Source: a bacterium (GTDB lineage Bacteria > Verrucomicrobiota > Verrucomicrobiae > Opitutales > Opitutaceae). From it: DNA of 8,651 nucleotides. The DNA is taken from assembly GCA_021780625.1 (NCBI GenBank), contig JAJXYI010000703.1, positions 1 through 8,651 of the forward strand, read 5' to 3'. The position numbers and the translations under genes are program-made. Within the stretch, counting starts at the first letter, position 1; every line of letters begins with the position of its first letter. Below the pieces are notes generated by a model, which was not told the DNA's origin, made no database searches, and saw only the letters and a list, made by a program, of their open reading frames with translations. Positions 5,530 to 8,651 of this stretch are shown piece after piece.

Positions 5530-6786
5530 ATGAACGCATCCGACTCCGCAGAAAAAGCCCCCCGTCAGCCCTGGCCACCGGCCGTGCGGAGTGTGATGGC
5601 CGCGCGATTTGCCCGCAGTGTGGGGCAGGGTGCCCTGGTGGTGGGATTCACGCTTTATCTGCATGCCCTGGGCTGGGTGGCGTCTGACATCGGCCTTCTC
5701 CTGTCCGCGGCGCTCCTGTTCGGCGTCTTGCTGACGGTGCTTGTCGGGCCGTTGAGCGATCGGGTCGGGAGGAAGTGGTTCCTATTGGCCTATGAGGGGG
5801 TGTCGTTGCTGAGCGCGCTGTTGGCGCTGTGCAGCGGGGCGTCGTGGGTGGTGACGATCGGAGCGGTGCTGGGAGGATTCGGCCGCGGGGCCAACGGCGC
5901 GGCGGGTCCGTTTGGCCCGCTCGAGCAGGCGTGGCTTGCGCAAAACCTGCCGGCCTCGGAGCGGTCCCGGGTGTTCAGCCTGAATTCCGTGCTGGGCTTC
6001 GCGGGCATGGCCGTGGGAGCGGTGCTTGCGGGTTTGCCCGAGCTGTGGAGTCACGCGCTGCCTGGCGCGCTGGCGTTCAGGCCGCTGTTCATCCTTCCGT
6101 TGCTGGGCTCGATCGTCGGGCTGGTCATGATCGGCCGCGCGCCGGATGTGAAGTCCGCACGGCCGGAGGTCCAATCGCGGGGCGCTCCTCCTGCGGACGG
6201 CGGGGAGGGCACGCACCGCGACGAGAACCGGCACCTGGTCCGGCTGGCGTTTGCCAACATGCTGAACGGGTTCGGCATCGGCATGGTGGCGCCGCTAATG
6301 GCCTATTGGTTCCTGCGGCGCTTCGGGCACGGGCCTGGCGCGATCGGCGTGGCGCTGAGCGCTGGATTCGTGCTCGCGGCCTTTGGCGGCCTGATTGCGG
6401 CGAAGGTTTCGGGTCGGTTGGGCGTGGTAAAGACCGTGGTGGTCATGCGTGGCGTGGGCCTGGTGCTGATGGTGTCGACACCGTTCATGCCGGTCTTCGG
6501 CCTCGCCGCGGCGCTGTGGGCGGTCCGGGCGGCGTTCAACCAGGGCACGATCGGCGTGCGCCAGGCGCTCACGATGGGGCTGACGCGACAGCACCGCCAG
6601 GGTCTCGCCGCGACCGTCAACAATGTCTCGATCCAGGTGCCGCGTGCGATCGGACCCGCGATTGCGGGAGTCCTGCTGCATCACGGCTGGCTCACGGCGC
6701 CGTTCCTTGTCGCGGCGTGTTTCCAACTTGGATACCTGATCGTCTATCAGCGATTCTTCGGCGGCCTTCAGAACGCGGACGTGTGA
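5530..6786 (+). CDS. Major facilitator superfamily transporter
   Basis: A 418-residue polytopic protein in the usual MFS size range with about 12 hydrophobic segments. The hallmark motif A, GPLSDRVGRKW, is at 73-83 between TM2 and TM3. A weaker second-half counterpart, AKVSGRLGVVKTV, lies at 291-303. A hydrophilic linker rich in charged residues (about 203-236) joins the two six-helix halves. The stretch NQGTIGVRQALTMGLTRQHR at 337-356, followed by IGPAIAG, resembles drug/sugar-type MFS members. ATG 5530 is chosen because it directly precedes a short polar N-terminus and TM1; upstream codons give non-hydrophobic sequence unlike the family. The substrate cannot be read from the sequence. It appears monocistronic, followed by a repeat-rich stretch. 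Confidence 0.93.
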   Translation: MNASDSAEKAPRQPWPPAVRSVMAARFARSVGQGALVVGFTLYLHALGWVASDIGLLLSAALLFGVLLTVLVGPLSDRVGRKWFLLAYEGVSLLSALLALCSGASWVVTIGAVLGGFGRGANGAAGPFGPLEQAWLAQNLPASERSRVFSLNSVLGFAGMAVGAVLAGLPELWSHALPGALAFRPLFILPLLGSIVGLVMIGRAPDVKSARPEVQSRGAPPADGGEGTHRDENRHLVRLAFANMLNGFGIGMVAPLMAYWFLRRFGHGPGAIGVALSAGFVLAAFGGLIAAKVSGRLGVVKTVVVMRGVGLVLMVSTPFMPVFGLAAALWAVRAAFNQGTIGVRQALTMGLTRQHRQGLAATVNNVSIQVPRAIGPAIAGVLLHHGWLTAPFLVAACFQLGYLIVYQRFFGGLQNADV

Positions 6787-6792
6787 GGAGGC

Positions 6793-6883
6793 GGAGGACA
6801 GAGGTCGGAAGTCGGAAGTCGGAAGACGGAGGACGGAGGACAGAAGTCGGAGGTCGGAAGGCGGAGGGCGGAGGGCGGAGGGC
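6793..6883. repeat. Degenerate heptamer tandem array, 13 units of [G/A]GARRNC
   Basis: Seven bases after the MFS stop, thirteen consecutive 7-bp units run without interruption. They include GGAAGTC twice, GGAGGAC three times and GGAGGGC three times, with single GGAAGAC, GGAGGTC, GGAAGGC, AGAGGTC and AGAAGTC variants. One strand is nearly all purine except at each unit's end. The last three units form closely spaced GGG runs that could fold as a weak G-quadruplex. Confidence 0.9.
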
Positions 6884-6885
6884 GG

Positions 6886-7030
6886 TTGAACCACGGAGGC
6901 ACAGTGGGCACAGAGCCGAAAAACGTAGGGTTAGACGGCCCCTTGCCTTCCCTCGAAGGCGAGGGAGAGAGCCTGCGAGATCATCACCAAAGTTGTCTTT
7001 CTCTGTGCCCTCTGTGCCTCTGTGGTTCAA
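6886..7030. repeat. 30-bp inverted repeat pair enclosing an 85-bp spacer
   Basis: The left arm (6886-6915) begins TTGAACCACGGAGGCACAG. The right arm (7001-7030) is its reverse complement, with 28 of 30 positions matching. The arms consist of a degenerate CAC/CAGAGG pattern (GAGGCACAGNGGGCACAGAG). The shape, terminal inverted repeats around a short non-coding core, resembles a MITE-like or palindromic intergenic element. I see no target-site duplication and no transposase. Confidence 0.8.
6949..6966. repeat. Small hairpin TCCCTCG-AAGG-CGAGGGA
   Basis: A perfect 7-bp stem with a 4-nt loop, roughly in the left-centre of the spacer of the larger inverted repeat. It has no adjacent T-run on either strand, so it is not a canonical intrinsic terminator. 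It could still act as an mRNA-stabilising or attenuating structure for the upstream MFS transcript. Confidence 0.55.
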
Positions 7031-7054
7031 TTCGGTCGGGATATCCAGACCGAA
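7031..7054. repeat. 24-bp near-palindrome downstream of the glycoside hydrolase gene
   Basis: TTCGGTC (7031-7037) pairs with GACCGAA (7048-7054), and the inside, GGATATCC (7039-7046), is itself palindromic. Only the 7038/7047 pair mismatches. It abuts the right arm of the 30-bp inverted repeat and lies 54 bp past the stop of the minus-strand gene. It may be a terminator-like hairpin lacking a T-tract, or a protein-binding site. Confidence 0.55.
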
Positions 7055-7108
7055 CCCTGAAATGTGGTTTGGTTCTCTGAGTGCTGGTAACAGCCCTCTG
7101 ACCGCTGG

Positions 7109-8651
7109 CTATTTCACCTGGTAGATCTCGACCAGGGCGACGCCGGAGGGCGTGCCTGCGGCGGGGACTTGCGCGGTGCCGCCGGCGGGGGAGACCTGAG
7201 CGGTATAGATACCGGGAGGCAAGGTGATGAGGATGGCGGCGTCCTTGGAAAGCGGATCCAGCGGGAATTCGCCGGTCTTCGTGAAGGCATCGACGAGCGC
7301 TTGCGAGCCACCCCAGTCGTCGTTCTCGCTGATGATGTTTCCGTGCACATCGAACAAGGTGAGTTTCGGGTCGGCGAGTGGGTTGGAGATGCCCTGGTTG
7401 GAGAGAGTGGGGCCGATACCGCGGATGAGGACCGTCATGGGCGAGGATCCGGTGATGATGAAGCCGCCGACGAGGACGTTATCGCCGGTGCCGACGATGG
7501 CGCGTGCCGAGAGGCCGGAAAGATAGGTCGATTGCGTGGAGTCGGCGGAGTAGATCTCGCCGAGCGCGACGCCGGGCGTGCCGTCGCCGCTGGTGATTTC
7601 GGCGGTGCCGAGACCGCCGGGCGCTGCGAGCTGGAGGGCGGCGTCCTTGGAGGCCGGGTCGAGTGAGAATTCGCCGAGTTTGGTGAAGAGCGCGGCGAGC
7701 GCGGGATCCCCGCCCCAGTTGTCGTTCTGGCCGATCACGCTGGGGATGTTGTTCTGGATCTTGTACACGACCATCTTGGGATCAGCCAGCACGCCATTCA
7801 CGCTCTGGGTTGCGAGGGTGGGGCCGATGCCGCGCAGCAGCAGCGACTTGGTGCCGGACACGGCATAGCCGATCGTCAGCGAGGGGTTCGTGTCGGTGGA
7901 GCCGCCCACGTAGCCGCGCGCGGAAAGCGCGATCAGGCGCGAATTGCCCGAGGGGGCGACGGCCGGGGGAATGTCGATGACGTTGATGGAATAGGGGTCG
8001 AAGGATGCGGAAAAGACAGCGCCCGGGATCGCCATGACACCGGAGGCGACGTCGGTGCTTCCGGTTCCATCACGCGCGGCGTTGTCCTGGGGAATCCCAT
8101 ACGTGTAGGTCGTGGCGGTCGCGCCGGGATTGAAGTGGGCGATGGAGAAGTCGGCGGTCTCGGTCGTGTCGGGGCTCTTGTTCACGACGAGCAGGCCGAC
8201 CGAGCCGTCGGTGTGGCGGACGGCGTAGCAGGAGAGGAGGGGGTTGTCGCTCGTCGCCTTGACGACCTCGTCGCTCGGGCGGGCGAACTTGGAGATCATC
8301 TTGATGGCGTAGTAGGCGGGGAGCTTCTCGTTGACGTTGTTGACCGGGGTGACGATGGCGTCGGCGCCGTAGTTGCGCCAGCCGTACAGCGATGAGCTGT
8401 TGTTGCCGGTGGCGCTGTTGCTGTTCAGGTACTCCCACCAGTAGTCGCCGTTGAACGAAGTCTGGATCATGCTGCCGAAGCTGTCGGCGCAGAACAGGGC
8501 GGTGACGAGGCTGGTGGTCTGCTTGCCGGCGCCGTAGGACACGGAATTGTTCTCCGTGGTGATCATCTCGACGTTGTCGCCCGCTTTCCCGAGGTAGTCG
8601 GAGAGTTCCTGGCGGATCTCGGAGGCGTCGTTGGCCCAGGATGTGGAGGAG
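7109..8651 (-). CDS. C-terminal part of a probable secreted glycoside hydrolase with two tandem modules
   Basis: The frame is open from the window edge to TAG at 7109-7111 (513 whole codons), so the N-terminus is missing. The internal ATG at 8566 is not the true start, since in-frame coding sequence continues upstream (WANDASEIRQELSDYLGKAG). The beginning looks like the end of a TIM-barrel glycosidase. VEMITTENNS places a Glu (codon 8552-8554) at a strand end, as in the catalytic nucleophile of clan GH-A enzymes such as arabinofuranosidase-like families. SLVTALFCADSF and YYAIKMISKFARPSDEVV then lead into a beta-sandwich (LLVVNKSPDTTETADFSI). Two related ~130-residue modules follow (7550-7939 and 7112-7525), ending EIYQVK with no anchor or sorting helix. 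Substrate and GH family are uncertain; secretion is inferred from the architecture. Other possibilities include a GH30-, GH39-, GH51- or GH79-like enzyme. Confidence 0.72.
   Translation of the reverse strand, partial: SSTSWANDASEIRQELSDYLGKAGDNVEMITTENNSVSYGAGKQTTSLVTALFCADSFGSMIQTSFNGDYWWEYLNSNSATGNNSSSLYGWRNYGADAIVTPVNNVNEKLPAYYAIKMISKFARPSDEVVKATSDNPLLSCYAVRHTDGSVGLLVVNKSPDTTETADFSIAHFNPGATATTYTYGIPQDNAARDGTGSTDVASGVMAIPGAVFSASFDPYSINVIDIPPAVAPSGNSRLIALSARGYVGGSTDTNPSLTIGYAVSGTKSLLLRGIGPTLATQSVNGVLADPKMVVYKIQNNIPSVIGQNDNWGGDPALAALFTKLGEFSLDPASKDAALQLAAPGGLGTAEITSGDGTPGVALGEIYSADSTQSTYLSGLSARAIVGTGDNVLVGGFIITGSSPMTVLIRGIGPTLSNQGISNPLADPKLTLFDVHGNIISENDDWGGSQALVDAFTKTGEFPLDPLSKDAAILITLPPGIYTAQVSPAGGTAQVPAAGTPSGVALVEIYQVK
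7112..7525 (-). repeat. Second copy of the C-terminal protein module
   Basis: It encodes YLSGLSARAIVGTGDNVLVG, then TVLIRGIGPTLSNQG, LADPKLTLFDVHGNIISEND, DWGG, TGEFPLDPLSKDAAILI and finally VALVEIYQVK. It parallels the first copy motif by motif. The D-x-x-L-x-L-x-D-x-x-G-N...NDDWGG pattern recalls PPC-type beta-sandwich domains, so a carbohydrate-binding, calcium-binding or surface-attachment role is possible but unproven. Confidence 0.8.
7550..7939 (-). repeat. First copy of the C-terminal protein module
   Basis: It encodes RLIALSARGYVGG, SLLLRGIGPTLATQSVNG, LADPKMVVYKIQNN, NDNWGGDPALAALFTKLGEF, SLDPASKDAALQL and VALGEIYS. It matches the second copy in order and spacing. DNA-level similarity is also visible (both contain GGCGGCGTCCTTGGA on the plus strand), so the modules arose by internal duplication. 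Confidence 0.8.

Larger units (their letters stand above)
6787..7108. other. Non-coding repeat-rich stretch between MFS and the glycoside hydrolase
   Basis: 322 bases without a credible gene. In order they hold the heptamer array (6793-6883), the left arm of a 30-bp inverted repeat (6886-6915), a 7-bp-stem hairpin (6949-6966), the right arm (7001-7030), a 24-bp near-palindrome (7031-7054) and about 50 bases with nothing recognisable. Short open frames read low-complexity peptides such as GTEGTE and are not genes. As the space between two convergent genes, it may hold their transcription ends, but no U-tract terminator is visible. Confidence 0.85.

Noticed and set aside
6793..6883. Heptamer array as a CRISPR array.
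   Set aside because: Units are 7 bp, contiguous and without spacers, and no cas genes are present.
6949..6966. Hairpin as an intrinsic terminator of the MFS gene.
   Set aside because: The stem is only 7 bp and no T-run follows on either strand. It is kept only as a hairpin.
6692..7080. Small frames encoding NHRGTEGTE- or NHGGTVGTE-like peptides.
   Set aside because: They are translations of the CACAGAGG-type inverted repeat arms, not proteins.
5829..7124. 431-residue plus-strand frame through the MFS gene and the repeats.
   Set aside because: It is a shifted frame of the MFS gene, and its C-terminal part simply translates the heptamer array and the inverted repeat.

Overview
The window looks like chromosomal DNA of a high-GC bacterium, most plausibly a verrucomicrobium of the Opitutaceae type. 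The best clue is the C-terminal tandem module of the last gene, with its LIRGIGPTL and NDNWGG/NDDWGG motifs. I associate that module with large secreted proteins of this group from general knowledge; no search was run. The layout (many single genes in alternating orientation, long GC-rich reading frames in several frames) is ordinary chromosome. There is no phage, plasmid, CRISPR or rRNA/tRNA signal.

Left part (1-627, minus strand): the beginning of a membrane permease of the DUF318/UPF0718 type (which includes the ArsP organoarsenical permeases), truncated by the window edge. Upstream of it lies an ArsR/SmtB-family metalloregulator. Two near-identical palindromes, ATTTCG-N8-CGAAAT, sit in front of the regulator and across the permease start codon, so this looks like a small autoregulated metal or metalloid resistance unit.

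Central left (859-3269, plus strand): cydA-cydB, encoding a cytochrome bd-type quinol oxidase with a short Q-loop. The two genes are translationally coupled by an ATGA overlap with a strong ribosome binding site. No cydX- or cydDC-like gene follows. The cydB end overlaps, tail to tail, the end of a DUF134 (UPF0251) helix-turn-helix gene.

Middle (3263-5415): the DUF134 regulator gene is divergent from a DUF89 gene (ARMT1-like metal-dependent damage-control phosphatase fold). A 16-bp near-palindrome centred on AGCATATGCT sits just before the DUF89 start and overlaps a plausible -10 element. DUF89 is followed tail to tail by a stand-alone CHAD-domain protein (a polyphosphate-associated helical domain) on the minus strand.

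Right part (5530-8651): an MFS transporter on the plus strand, then a 322-bp non-coding stretch. That stretch holds thirteen degenerate GGARRNC heptamers, a 30-bp inverted repeat (28/30 identity) enclosing a small hairpin, and a 24-bp near-palindrome. It ends at the 3' end of a minus-strand gene encoding the C-terminal part of a probable secreted glycoside hydrolase with two tandem copies of a roughly 130-residue module.

No complete new multi-gene system is evident. The strongest leads are the duplicated arsR operators, the DUF134/palindrome/DUF89 divergent unit, the structured repeat block at 6787-7054 and the tandem C-terminal module.
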